Shown in pieces: positions 51,648-60,058 of a stretch of DNA of 63,475 nt. The notes beneath the pieces were generated by a model. It saw only the letters and a program-made list of their open reading frames with translations, was not told the DNA's origin and searched no databases. Source of the DNA: CAVTUU01 sp045804965 (lineage in GTDB: Bacteria; Chloroflexota; Chloroflexia; Thermomicrobiales; UBA6265); assembly GCA_045804965.1 (NCBI GenBank), contig JBJMMD010000007.1, positions 1 to 63,475 of the forward strand. The letters run 5' to 3'. How positions within the stretch are numbered: the first letter of the stretch is position 1; each line of letters opens with the position of its first letter. The position numbers and the translations under genes were made by a program.

Positions 51648-51681
51648 TTCTCAGCTAATTCTCAGGATTCGCGAAGATACT
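51648..51681 (+). promoter_or_regulatory. TTCTCAG direct-repeat promoter of the two-component operon
   Basis: TTCTCAG occurs at 51648 and 51659 (11-base step), followed 13 bases later by CGAAGATACT, the same arrangement as at 50602–50634. It stands about 75 bases before the ATG at 51754. Confidence 0.6.
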
Positions 51682-51753
51682 ATTCAGGATTGGCAGCTAG
51701 GTTGGTTGAAAGTGGAGATGGATGAGCGCTGCCAAGGTAGGAGTTCGAGGTTT

Positions 51754-51981
51754 ATGAGCATAGTGCGTCGCCGTCGCTGGCTTACATTTTTCGGCATCAT
51801 CGTGCTCGCGTTTCTCGTCGTGACCGGCGGTTTTGGTTTCTGGCTGGCCGACGAAGCCGGGCGCCTGCCCTGGCAAGAAGATCCAACGCGAGTTGCAATT
51901 GCGATTACGCCGTTTGCCGACATCCCAGGATTTTCCGCACCAACCGCGGTCCCAAACACGACCCCGACGCCAACGTCGTAA
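51754..51981 (+). CDS. Small one-helix exported protein leading the two-component operon
   Basis: From ATG 51754 (an upstream ATG at 51718 is possible) the 75-residue product has a basic start (SIVRRRRW), one helix (LTFFGIIVLAFLVVTGGFGFWL) and an outer part with acidic and Pro/Thr residues (PWQEDPTRVAIAITP…TTPTPTS). It lies 19 bases before the response-regulator gene. A small anchored protein at the head of a sensor operon could be a modulator of the kinase. Confidence 0.6.
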   Translation: MSIVRRRRWLTFFGIIVLAFLVVTGGFGFWLADEAGRLPWQEDPTRVAIAITPFADIPGFSAPTAVPNTTPTPTS

Positions 51982-52000
51982 CGGAGAGAAGTACACGTCG

Positions 52001-52714
52001 ATGAACACGATCCACAAGTCCAATGCCGAACATGATGAAACGATCCTCGTCGTCGAAGATGAGGAGCCGATTCGCGAACTCGTTGCCACCGCCCTCCGCT
52101 TCACCGGATTTCAGGTGCGGACCGCGGCGTCCGGTTCCGAGGCGCTGGCCGAGGCGCGCAACGTTTCGTTTTCCCTGATCGTGCTCGACGTCAACCTGCC
52201 GGATCTTGACGGTTTCGCCGTTTGCCGCCAGATCCGCTCGTCCGGGAACCAGGTCCCGGTCGTGTTCCTCACCGCGCGCGACGATCCGGCCGATCTGCGT
52301 CAAGGTTTCACCGGCGGTGGCGATGATTACGTGACCAAGCCATTCAGTCTGGAAGAGCTGATGCTCAGGATCCAAGCCGTGCTGCGGCGCAACCGGCAAA
52401 CGGCGCCGTCGCGGTTGACGGCCGGCGATGTCACCCTCGACGAAGATGCCTACCGAGTGTGGCGGGACGATGAGGAAATCACCCTCTCGCCGACCGAGTT
52501 TCGCCTGCTGCGCTACCTTATGCTCAATCGCAATCGCGTCGTCTCGAAGAGTCAGATTCTCGATCACGCCTGGGATTATCAGTTCGCGGGCGATCCGGCG
52601 GTGGTCGAAACCTACATCAGCTACCTCCGGCGCAAGCTCAACGACCGCGACGCGGAGTTGATCCGCACCGTCCGCGGTTTCGGCTATGCCATGCGCTCGT
52701 CGGACGCGCAATAG
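52001..52714 (+). CDS. OmpR/PhoB-type response regulator
   Basis: The 237-residue protein has a receiver domain (ILVVEDEEPIRELVATAL; phospho-acceptor Asp63 in LIVLDVNLPDLDG; FLTARDD; YVTKPFSLEEL) and a winged-helix DNA-binding domain (LSPTEFRLLRYLMLNRNRVV, VVETYISYLRRKL, IRTVRGFGYAM). All key residues are intact, unlike in the lone receiver at 909. It is cotranscribed with the kinase downstream. The TTCYCAG direct repeats before 50733 and 51754 are the likely binding sites. Confidence 0.93.
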   Translation: MNTIHKSNAEHDETILVVEDEEPIRELVATALRFTGFQVRTAASGSEALAEARNVSFSLIVLDVNLPDLDGFAVCRQIRSSGNQVPVVFLTARDDPADLRQGFTGGGDDYVTKPFSLEELMLRIQAVLRRNRQTAPSRLTAGDVTLDEDAYRVWRDDEEITLSPTEFRLLRYLMLNRNRVVSKSQILDHAWDYQFAGDPAVVETYISYLRRKLNDRDAELIRTVRGFGYAMRSSDAQ

Positions 52715-52735
52715 TGGGCTGTTGGATAGAACATC

Positions 52736-54214
52736 GTGAGCATTAAAACTCGGCTTACTGTCGCTGTCACGCTTGTCGTGATGGTCGTCCTGACCGTTCT
52801 GGGGGTGGTGCTTGTCCGCAGTACGCGCGCGACTTTGGTCGATCAGGTCGATTACCAAGTCGTGTCCAGCGCCTCCCGGGCAAAAGGCGGTCCGCCTCAT
52901 GACTCGGGCGGTCCTGACAAGAATCAAGGCGGGCAGGGCGGGCAAGATGGGCAAGGCGGGTACGGCTCCGCGCCAACGTCAGCTTCGCAGGATTCAACGA
53001 GCGATTGGGTCGCGCGCCCAGTCGCCTACTTTGTCTACAGCTCGACCGGGAAGTTGCTGGAAGACCATCCTTGTGGCTACCCCGACGATCCCAACTCGCC
53101 GCCAAGACTGCCCACGATCCCAAGCTCGGATGTGGATGCGCTCGTCGACCATATCGTGACCACGCCCGCGGTCGATGGCTCGCTGCATTACCGGACGCTA
53201 GTCCAACGCAGTTCGTCGGGCGAGTACCTCGTCACCGCGGCCCCGCTCTCGGAAGCCGAATCCGCCGTTTCCCATCTCATGAAAACGCTCATTATCGCCG
53301 GCGCGGGAGCGCTGATCGTGGCGATCCTGGCGAGTTGGTGGCTCATCTGGCGCGATCTGCGCCCGGTCGATCAGATGGTCGACACCGCAGCCGCGATCGC
53401 CGCCGGCGATCTCAGCCGCCGCGTGCCCTCCGCCAATCCCCGCACTGAGCTGGGCCGTCTGGGCCGGGCCCTGAACGACATGCTCACCCAAATCGAAGAG
53501 GCCGTGCGCGCGAGAACGGCGAGCGAAGAGCGCCTGCGCCGCTTCATCGCCGACGCCGCCCACGAATTGCGCACACCGCTGACCTCCCTCCGGGGCTATG
53601 CCGAGCTCTATCGTCAGGGTGCGATTCCCGACCAAACCGGCGTCTCCAACGCCATGGGCCGGATCGAATCGGAAGGCGCGCGCATGGCCCGGCTCGTCGA
53701 CGACATGTTGCTCCTCGCCCGCCTCGATCAGCAGCGCGGTCTGGAATCGAAACCGGTCGACGTAGTCGAGCTCGTGCGCGAGGCGGTCGCCGATTTTCAG
53801 ACGGTCGATCCCGCCCGGCCATTGACCGTCGCGCTCGCCAAGCGCGCGGTCGTCAGCGGCGACCCCGTCCGCCTCCGCCAAGTCGTCGACAACCTCCTGA
53901 CCAACGTCCGGATTCACACCCCGCCCGCGACGCCGGCCCATGTCACCGTCGCCAACGCGGCCGACCACGTTGAGATCGCGGTCGCCGACGAAGGCCCCGG
54001 GATTGACCCCTCCGACCGCGAGCGCATCTTCGAGCGCTTCTGGCGCGCCGACGCGGGCCGCAGCCGCAGCCGCGGCGGCACCGGTCTCGGGCTCGCCATC
54101 GTCGCCTCCCTGGTTCACGCCCACGGCGGCACCATCACCGTCGCCAGCGACCTCGGCCACGGCACGACATTCACCGTGCAGTTGCCGCTCGCCCAGGACG
54201 GCGCGAATTCGTGA
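52736..54214 (+). CDS. Membrane sensor histidine kinase
   Basis: GTG 52736 opens a 492-residue protein: helix 1 (VAVTLVVMVVLTVLGVVLV), an outer domain of about 150 residues with a Gly/Gln-rich stretch (GGQGGQDGQGG), helix 2 (TLIIAGAGALIVAILASWWLI), HAMP (RDLRPVDQMVDTAAAIAAGDL), HisKA with the phospho-His at about 276 (FIADAAHELRTPLTSLRGY) and HATPase (N box VVDNLLTNVRIH, DEGPGID, RGGTGLGLAIV). The N box has Thr-Asn-Val where Asn-Ala is common. It is the partner of the regulator 21 bases upstream. The signal sensed is unknown. Confidence 0.93.
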   Translation: MSIKTRLTVAVTLVVMVVLTVLGVVLVRSTRATLVDQVDYQVVSSASRAKGGPPHDSGGPDKNQGGQGGQDGQGGYGSAPTSASQDSTSDWVARPVAYFVYSSTGKLLEDHPCGYPDDPNSPPRLPTIPSSDVDALVDHIVTTPAVDGSLHYRTLVQRSSSGEYLVTAAPLSEAESAVSHLMKTLIIAGAGALIVAILASWWLIWRDLRPVDQMVDTAAAIAAGDLSRRVPSANPRTELGRLGRALNDMLTQIEEAVRARTASEERLRRFIADAAHELRTPLTSLRGYAELYRQGAIPDQTGVSNAMGRIESEGARMARLVDDMLLLARLDQQRGLESKPVDVVELVREAVADFQTVDPARPLTVALAKRAVVSGDPVRLRQVVDNLLTNVRIHTPPATPAHVTVANAADHVEIAVADEGPGIDPSDRERIFERFWRADAGRSRSRGGTGLGLAIVASLVHAHGGTITVASDLGHGTTFTVQLPLAQDGANS

Positions 54215-54298
54215 GCATCGAGCAACATCCTGTCAATAAATAAGAGCGTCGAAAACCGCGGAAAATGGGGCATGATCCGTCTGCGTTCGCCAGGAGCG

Positions 54299-54459
54299 CC
54301 CTCACCCGGCCCTGCGGTGCCGCCCAGAGGGCACCCGGCTCCCTTGCGAGGGAGAAGGACAGGCAACGAGGTAGTTGCAAGAATCCGCGTCGGTTTGTGC
54401 GAACCAATATGAGATTCCCCCTTCTCCCGCGCGGGAGAAGGGGGCAGGGGTCGAGGGAA
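54299..54459. repeat. MITE-like repeat with CCCTCACC/GGTCGAGGG ends, copy B
   Basis: CCCTCACCCGGCC, CCGCCCAGAGGGCACC, CCCGGCTCCCTTGCGAGGGAG, then CTTCTCCCGCGCGGGAGAAG (a perfect 10-bp palindrome) and GGGGTCGAGGG. Same order as 43925–44098. Both long copies lie next to amidase genes. Confidence 0.6.
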
Positions 54460-54467
54460 CTCTTCTC

Positions 54468-55496
54468 TTACGCCGCCAACAGCTCGAAGTTCGGGCTGAG
54501 GTCGCTCATCCGCACGCGGGTGCCGTACGCGGTCAGCACCCACCATTCGCCGTTGCTCTTGTAGACGAATTCGCCGGTGAACGTCGTGCCCTTGGCGATC
54601 GGGGGGCCGATCTGGGCTTTGCTGCTGCTATCGCGATAACGTGGCGTTTCCTTCATCGCCGTCCACGCGCGGCGGAGGGCAAACGCGGTTGTGCTGCCGA
54701 TCTTGCGGTCGATGCCCTTGTCCAGCTCGGCCTCATCGGTCAGCCAGGGGTAGATCAGCGGCTTCGCGTAGAGTGGTTGCGGTGCGCCCTCGCCCGGCTG
54801 GGCGATCTGGGGGCCAGCGTAGCTGGGCGGATAGGTGATCAGGAGCGGCCGCGCGAGCGCGACGCCGGTTTGATAGGCGTGCATGATCTCGACGACTCGT
54901 GCCCTTACTTGCACTTTGTGCGTTTTCACCCACGCGCCGGGGCAGTCGACGTGGTCGGTGCCGGTCTGGTAATGAAGGATGTTGTGCGCAAACTCTTCCC
55001 AGCCCTGGCCCGCTTCTTCGCTATGCACATAGGCGGTCAGGAAGGCCAAGCTCTCGATCTGCCGGCCGCTCAGCTCCCGATCGCGGTTCGGCATCCCGCC
55101 GTCGGCGAGCTCGATCGAGCGGAGGCGGGCGTTGATCGCCTCGCCGTACCCAAAAACGTTAAGAAAGAGCAAGGCGTCATCGAAGGGGGGCCGCACCTTG
55201 CCAACGGGACCGTTGGCATAGGGCGCGACCCCCTGGTCCGCTTCGATGAAGCGCATGATGACACCGTCATAGTGGCCGTCGGTCGGGCCGCCGATCTGAA
55301 AGTCGGTCAGCGCCCGATTGTGCGGATCGTCGAACCAGCCTGCCGTGCCGAGAAACGTGCCGACCTCGGTATGCCAGGCGGTGCCGGCAATTGGCCGTGC
55401 CATTTCCGTGCAATTAAGCCCGGCAATGGCGTTGATCCGCGCCTGGTAATGCTCCATGCACGGTGGTTGAGGGACGTGTCCGCGTTGTGTTGTCAT
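54468..55496 (-). CDS. Second phage-type amidase (PGRP/Amidase_2-like)
   Basis: AAGGAG lies eight bases before ATG 55496. The 342-residue protein has ARPIAGTAWHTEVGTFLG (zinc His region), ALTDFQIGGPTDGHYDGVIMR, SGRQIESLAFLTAYVHSEE, ILHYQTGTDHVDCPGAWV (His and Cys ligands, the usual 'H.DCPG') and a C-terminal SH3-like domain (IAKGTTFTGEFVYKSNGEWWVL). It has the same domain order as the product at 42813 but only distant sequence. No phage structural gene is next to it, so it may be a domesticated lysin or a second prophage remnant. Confidence 0.75.
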   Translation of the reverse strand: MTTQRGHVPQPPCMEHYQARINAIAGLNCTEMARPIAGTAWHTEVGTFLGTAGWFDDPHNRALTDFQIGGPTDGHYDGVIMRFIEADQGVAPYANGPVGKVRPPFDDALLFLNVFGYGEAINARLRSIELADGGMPNRDRELSGRQIESLAFLTAYVHSEEAGQGWEEFAHNILHYQTGTDHVDCPGAWVKTHKVQVRARVVEIMHAYQTGVALARPLLITYPPSYAGPQIAQPGEGAPQPLYAKPLIYPWLTDEAELDKGIDRKIGSTTAFALRRAWTAMKETPRYRDSSSKAQIGPPIAKGTTFTGEFVYKSNGEWWVLTAYGTRVRMSDLSPNFELLAA

Positions 55497-55564
55497 GATC
55501 AACTCCTTTCAAGTTGTACGTCGTTCGACAAGGCCACGAATGTCATGAGCTTTTCAGCGTTTCC

Positions 55565-56947
55565 TCAAGCTTTTCCTCCAGTCATCGCGTTTGTCGGCAA
55601 AAGAGCGATCAGCGTGACGACCGTTGGGTCGACGCCGGGGTTGTGCAGGTTGGCGATGGCTCCACTCGGGAGCAGCGCGCCCGTGTCCGCCGCGAGCGTT
55701 CCCGCGTTGAGAAAGCCGGCATCTTCTTGATAGATCTGTGGCGGCGCGCCGCGTGAGAACAGGTCAAGCGAGCCGGAGTTGACGACGAGCAGGCATGGTC
55801 CTTTGAGGGCAAGACTGGCGAGAACGGCGCCTGGAGCCAGCGTCACTCGCGCCACCGTCAGATCCGCTTGGCCTTCTGGCATTGCTGTCTCGACATTGCC
55901 AGTGAGCGTCGTCATCGTGGCGCCGCCCAAACGTATCGACGCTCCAGTCTTCCACTGTGGCCACCCCGTGGTCGGTCCTGGGGCGCGTTGGGCGGTCAGC
56001 GTCGGTGAATCGTAATAATATGGAGGCTCGGCAGGTTCCGAAACCGTCACCACGAGCAGATTGACCATGTCCACCCCGGAGTTGCGCACCTCTGTCTGAC
56101 TCTCCGGGGGCAGCGCGAGCAACTCGCCGGCATGGAGTCTTGTCTCGTGCGAGCTGGACGCGGCCGTGGGGGTCGCCTCGTCCTCCCCAAGGCTTGGGGT
56201 TGTCGTCACGGTGATATGATCAGTTTCCCCAAGGAGCCAGTGCAACTCGTTGTGTCCTCCAGCCAGCAGCCGCTCTCCGGGCGCGATGGTCAGGCGATCG
56301 AGGGTCACCTTGCGGTCGACCGGATGTCGGAAGGCGGCCGGCACGGACGTTTGCGATTCCAGCAGCGCCCTCCCAGTCGCGTCACTCCAGAACTCGAGCA
56401 CGTGCCGATTGCTGATGCGAAAGGCGTCGACCGTGCTCCACAACGTCACATCACGCAGCGCGCTGCCGAGGAAAGCGCCTTCGGCAACGCCGGACACCCT
56501 GACATCGACCACCGCCCGATCGCCGGTAACAGAGATTTCGGCGACATCGAGCTCGAGGTAAGGATCAATCTCATGGAGACTGGATACGTAGTGGACGAGC
56601 CCAGATCGATCGGGCGCAATCGTCGCCAGCGGCCCGTGGGTGATGACGTGCTTGTCGATGGCCGCTTCCAGCGTGGACGTGTCTCCAGTCCGGATCGTCT
56701 CATTGACGGCGGCATAGAATGCGTGCACGACTTCCTCGGAGGCATCGGGTCGGGGGTCGACCACCGCGGGAGCGGCCAGCACCCAACCCGATGTGAACAG
56801 CGCAACGACCGTCGCCAGCGTAAGGAGTGTGACGATCAAGTGAAGCGCGCGGCGACGCGTAACGGCATGGACCCTTGCCGGAGCTGTGCCCGCAGAGCGC
56901 CAATCCGGCAGAGTGCAAAGATCGCAACCTTTCCATGTCGTACTCAT
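55565..56947 (-). CDS. Membrane-anchored SnoaL–cupin protein, second of a pair
   Basis: The 460-residue protein starts with WKGCDLCTLPDW, then a helix (RALHLIVTLLTLATVVALFTSGWVLAAP), an NTF2/SnoaL-like domain (VVHAFYAAVNETIRTGDTST, EFWSDATGRALL, about residues 70–190) and two cupin-like beta barrels (VTLDRLTIAPGERLLAGG; LTVARVTLAPGAVLASLALKG). The cupin metal His residues are mostly absent, so it probably binds rather than catalyses. It is a paralogue of the gene upstream and overlaps it by ATGA; GGGAGGTG precedes the start. Substrate unknown. Confidence 0.7.
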   Translation of the reverse strand: MSTTWKGCDLCTLPDWRSAGTAPARVHAVTRRRALHLIVTLLTLATVVALFTSGWVLAAPAVVDPRPDASEEVVHAFYAAVNETIRTGDTSTLEAAIDKHVITHGPLATIAPDRSGLVHYVSSLHEIDPYLELDVAEISVTGDRAVVDVRVSGVAEGAFLGSALRDVTLWSTVDAFRISNRHVLEFWSDATGRALLESQTSVPAAFRHPVDRKVTLDRLTIAPGERLLAGGHNELHWLLGETDHITVTTTPSLGEDEATPTAASSSHETRLHAGELLALPPESQTEVRNSGVDMVNLLVVTVSEPAEPPYYYDSPTLTAQRAPGPTTGWPQWKTGASIRLGGATMTTLTGNVETAMPEGQADLTVARVTLAPGAVLASLALKGPCLLVVNSGSLDLFSRGAPPQIYQEDAGFLNAGTLAADTGALLPSGAIANLHNPGVDPTVVTLIALLPTNAMTGGKA

Positions 56948-58275
56948 GCCGCACCTCCCGACATCGCACTCGCGGGCACGATCGCGACGACGGTCAGCTC
57001 GACGGGTTGCTCGCCGAGATTGCGCCAGCTGGCGACGGCATTGGTGGAGAGGACGGCGCCACCTCCTGCCCGCACCGTACCCACGCTAATGTTGCTTCCG
57101 GCGCCGTCATAAACCCAGGCCGGCGCGCCGGCCGTGACCAGATCGAGCATCCCGTCGTCCACGACAAGTGCGAGCGGCCCCGCGACCTGGGTGCCCAGCT
57201 CTGCTCCCGGGGCGAGCGTGACACGCCCAACCGTGAGGACCGACCGTTCAGCCGGCAGCGTTGGCTGCACAGTGCCGATCAGTGAGACGAGGGTTGCCCC
57301 GCTCTCCGAGACGCGCGGACCGGACGTGCCCCATCCCGGCCAGCTCAATTCGGCCGCAGGCGAGACTTGGCCACCATGGCCTGCAGGATCGACGGTACCG
57401 GCGCCGAGGACATCGGGGGAGCCGGCCGCGAACACGAGCAAACTGGCTGAGGCGGGTCCGACGTTGCGAATCTCGACCCTGCTCCAGAGCGGCAGCGCGA
57501 AGAAATCGCCCGTCTCCGCCGTGGCGGGGTTCCGCAGCCCGCCTTCGCCAGCGTCAGGCTCTTCCGGCCCGACAGGCGCCGCAAACACCATTGAGTCTGA
57601 GCTGTCCCGTCGGACCGTGGTGACGACGACAGTGCTTGATTCAACAAATAACCAGCGCTTCTCTTGGACGCTCGCGGCTGCGAACGATCCACCAGGCGGT
57701 AGCGTCAAGCGGTCGAGCGTCAGCGTTTCGTCACCACCTGGGAGGACGGAAAACGGCGCCTGTGCCAGCGGCTCGAGGATCTCTTGCCCTGTTCCTCCGG
57801 TCCAATACTCGCTGACGCGGCTATTGGTAACGCGGAGCGCATCGACTGCGCCCCACGGCGCTTCGCCCTTGAGCGGGCTGCCCAGGAAGGCGCGCTCCTC
57901 ATCGCCTCGGACAATGAGATTGACGAGCGCCCGATCGCCGCTGACCACCACCTCGGTCACGGTGAGCTGAAGGTGGGGGGCTGTGGCGTGCAGGCTCGCC
58001 AAGTACCGGCTCAACCCGGTTTCGTCTCGGCCGAGCGCGGCGAGCGGGCCGTGGACGACGACGTCCGGGGCGACGATCGCCGAGAGCTCGTCCGGATTCC
58101 CCGAGCGAATGGTGCGATTAGCCGCGTCGTAGAAGGCGTGCACGGTGTCTTTGGTGGCGGAGCCGGAATCAGCTTCGGCGTTGTTCGACCGTTTCCAGCC
58201 GGCGCCCAAAAGCGACGCGATGACCGTGACGACGACGAGCGTGGTCAGCAGGTGGGATGCGGTGCGACGTAGCAT
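56944..58275 (-). CDS. Membrane-anchored SnoaL–cupin protein, first of a pair
   Basis: The 443-residue protein has an N-terminal helix (LLTTLVVVTVIASLLGAGW), a SnoaL-like domain (TVHAFYDAANRTIRSGNPDEL, EYWTGGTGQEIL) and two cupin-like barrels (LTLDRLTLPPGGSFAAASVQE; LTVGRVTLAPGAELGTQVAG, with VRAGGGAVLSTNAVASWRNLG). It matches the next gene along its whole length. AGGAGCG lies nine bases before ATG 58275. It lies directly downstream of the five-gene array on the same strand, separated by a hairpin, so they may share a transcript. Confidence 0.7.
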   Translation of the reverse strand: MLRRTASHLLTTLVVVTVIASLLGAGWKRSNNAEADSGSATKDTVHAFYDAANRTIRSGNPDELSAIVAPDVVVHGPLAALGRDETGLSRYLASLHATAPHLQLTVTEVVVSGDRALVNLIVRGDEERAFLGSPLKGEAPWGAVDALRVTNSRVSEYWTGGTGQEILEPLAQAPFSVLPGGDETLTLDRLTLPPGGSFAAASVQEKRWLFVESSTVVVTTVRRDSSDSMVFAAPVGPEEPDAGEGGLRNPATAETGDFFALPLWSRVEIRNVGPASASLLVFAAGSPDVLGAGTVDPAGHGGQVSPAAELSWPGWGTSGPRVSESGATLVSLIGTVQPTLPAERSVLTVGRVTLAPGAELGTQVAGPLALVVDDGMLDLVTAGAPAWVYDGAGSNISVGTVRAGGGAVLSTNAVASWRNLGEQPVELTVVAIVPASAMSGGAA

Positions 58276-58341
58276 GACGTGGCGCTCCTGAGGACGTCTC
58301 CTATGACGCCCTCGCTGCCCGCTTGGGCAGCGGGTAGGGGA

Positions 58342-58371
58342 GGCTGGCAGGCGCGAAAGCGCCTGCCAGCC
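58342..58371 (-). terminator. Hairpin H1 after the last array gene
   Basis: GGCTGGCAGGCGC pairs perfectly with GCGCCTGCCAGCC around a GAAA tetraloop, 16 bases beyond the stop at 58388. No U-run follows. Confidence 0.65.
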
Positions 58372-58387
58372 AAGGACATTGGCGGAC

Positions 58388-59101
58388 CTAGCAGTTGTAG
58401 GCGGGGTCCATCCGCGGTTGGTCGCACGGCGCAGCCGACGCGGGCAGCGCCGAGTTCTCGGTGTGCACGTTGTCCGACTGGCCGGACGCTGGAGTCATGT
58501 CGGCCGCATTGACTGCCGCATCCTGCGGAATCCATTCGGTCGTGCCGCTTGACGGAAGGCCATAGGGCGGTCGGCTCATGTCGTCGGGATTCACCCAGCG
58601 GCCGAGCATGACGCAGAAGCCCGATGCCAAATCCGACTTGGCGACGGTCTGGATCACGTTGACTGGATTGGCGAGGAGGTCCATGTCCTGCCGGTCGATC
58701 TTGGCGGTCCAGTCACCTGGTGTCGGCAGCTGGATCCGCAGCTCGAGATTGGAGACCGTCACCCGGCCGATGTGGTAGTCGGTCGTGCGGGTGAACTTGC
58801 CGTCGTAGGGCAGCGATTGACCGTTCTCGGCGTTGGTGAGGGCGCCGGTAAAGCTGGCATCCAACTGCTCGACGACGTAATCACCGGAATGGTTCTCGAT
58901 GACGTGATACGCCAACTTGCTGGTGTAGCTCGACGTGATGTTGAAGCCCCTGCAGGCTTGGACGAATTCGTCTTCACCACTCGCCGCTTCGGTCCAAGAG
59001 GTCGAGTCCTTCGCCGCGGTCTTGTGGTGGATCCCGCCGACGGCGATGAGCGCGAACATGAATCCAACGAGCAGGAGACGTGGAAGCGTGTACGAGTGCA
59101 T
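58388..59101 (-). CDS. Secreted array protein 1 (unknown family)
   Basis: GAAGGAGATTTCC precedes ATG 59101. The 237-residue protein has the array signal peptide (TLPRLLLVGFMFALIAVGGI), then CRGFNITSSYTSKLAYHVIE, a beta core (SFTGALTNAENGQSLPYDGKF, VTVSNLELRIQLPTPGDW), FCVMLGRW with the second Cys, the hinge VHTENSALP and the tail AAPCDQPRMDPAYNC. The tail is shared with array protein 4, not with its closest relatives in the hinge. Four Cys could form two disulfides. Function unknown. Confidence 0.7.
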   Translation of the reverse strand: MHSYTLPRLLLVGFMFALIAVGGIHHKTAAKDSTSWTEAASGEDEFVQACRGFNITSSYTSKLAYHVIENHSGDYVVEQLDASFTGALTNAENGQSLPYDGKFTRTTDYHIGRVTVSNLELRIQLPTPGDWTAKIDRQDMDLLANPVNVIQTVAKSDLASGFCVMLGRWVNPDDMSRPPYGLPSSGTTEWIPQDAAVNAADMTPASGQSDNVHTENSALPASAAPCDQPRMDPAYNC

Positions 59102-59160
59102 GGAAATCTCCTTCGGGCGGACATCAACGTGCCCGCATAGTGACGTCGTTTGGTCTGAGC

Positions 59161-59182
59161 CCGGCGGGCACACGCCCGCCGG
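59161..59182 (-). terminator. Hairpin H2 after array gene 2
   Basis: CCGGCGGGC pairs with GCCCGCCGG around ACAC, 17 bases beyond the stop at 59200. It has a different sequence from H1 but the same position and GC stem. Confidence 0.6.
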
Positions 59183-59199
59183 ACGGGATTGAGCCAGCC

Positions 59200-59943
59200 C
59201 TAGCAAGGCTGACCCGGCGGCGAGGTGTCGCAGGGATCGAGTTCGGACCAATTCGTCATGGTGTCAGCGGCCGCCGGTTCCACCTCGGCACTTTGGAGCG
59301 CCTGGCTGGGGTCGCTGATCATGTCGTCTTCCAGCGGATAGTTCGCCGGCAGAATGACCGGCTGCGGCAGCGCCGAGTTCTCGGTGTGGATCGTCATCCC
59401 CAAGCCTGGGGCCGGGACCACATCCTCCGCGGGACCGCCGAGCAGATCGCAGAGATCCGTGTGCAGTGCGAACGGCACGAAGGCCTGGACGACCGCCGGC
59501 GGGTTGTCCGCCAAGTCGAAACCGACCTTGTCGAGCGAAACGGAGAACTGGTCGGGCGTGCCAACTTCGAACCGCAGTATGAGATCGGTAATCGAGACTG
59601 CGCCTCGCTTGAAGTCGATCGCTTGCGAGAAGCGGCCGTCGTATTCGTATGACTTGCCGCTTGTCGCGTTGCCAATCGACCCGGTGAAGCTCACCTGTTG
59701 CCGCTCGAAGACCGGATCCACGTTCGGGATGTTGTAGCGAACGTAATCGCGCGTGATGGTGTAGTTCGTGGTGATGTCAGAGCCGCCGCAGGACTGCACG
59801 GGCACGTCTTCTTGGCTCTGCGTGGTCGTCCACTCTTGCACCGCTACTTGCGAGGCTGCGGTCTTGACGTGAAGCGCCCCCGCCGCGATGAACGCGAACA
59901 TCAAACTGACGAGCAGGAGACGAGGAATGGATCGTGAGTGCAC
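59200..59943 (-). CDS. Secreted array protein 2
   Basis: AAGGAGATTTTC stands before GTG 59943. The 247-residue protein has the signal SIPRLLLVSLMFAFIAAGAL, CGGSDITTNYTITRDYVRYN, a beta core (VSFTGSIGNATSGKSYEYDG, LRFEVGTPDQFSVSL), DLCDLLGGP, the hinge IHTENSALP and a 60-residue tail (PQPVILPANYPLEDD…CDTSPPGQPC). The last 138 bases differ from those of array gene 5 at one place only. Function unknown. Confidence 0.7.
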   Translation of the reverse strand: MHSRSIPRLLLVSLMFAFIAAGALHVKTAASQVAVQEWTTTQSQEDVPVQSCGGSDITTNYTITRDYVRYNIPNVDPVFERQQVSFTGSIGNATSGKSYEYDGRFSQAIDFKRGAVSITDLILRFEVGTPDQFSVSLDKVGFDLADNPPAVVQAFVPFALHTDLCDLLGGPAEDVVPAPGLGMTIHTENSALPQPVILPANYPLEDDMISDPSQALQSAEVEPAAADTMTNWSELDPCDTSPPGQPC

Positions 59944-60012
59944 GAAAATCTCCTTAGCGCGGAAAACTTCGTCCGCAACCGAGTTCAGTGAACGAGACAC
60001 TGGATCGGGTCC

Positions 60013-60042
60013 CGCCCGGCAGGCGCGAGTGCCTGCCGGGCG
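60013..60042 (-). terminator. Hairpin H3 after array gene 3
   Basis: CGCCCGGCAGGC pairs perfectly with GCCTGCCGGGCG around GCGAGT, 17 bases beyond the stop at 60059. Confidence 0.65.
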
Positions 60043-60058
60043 AGGAGAGAGCTACGAG

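Noticed and set aside
51905..54160. Long minus-strand frames opposite the two-component genes
   Set aside because: The plus strand encodes complete regulator and kinase domains; the opposite frames are composition shadows.
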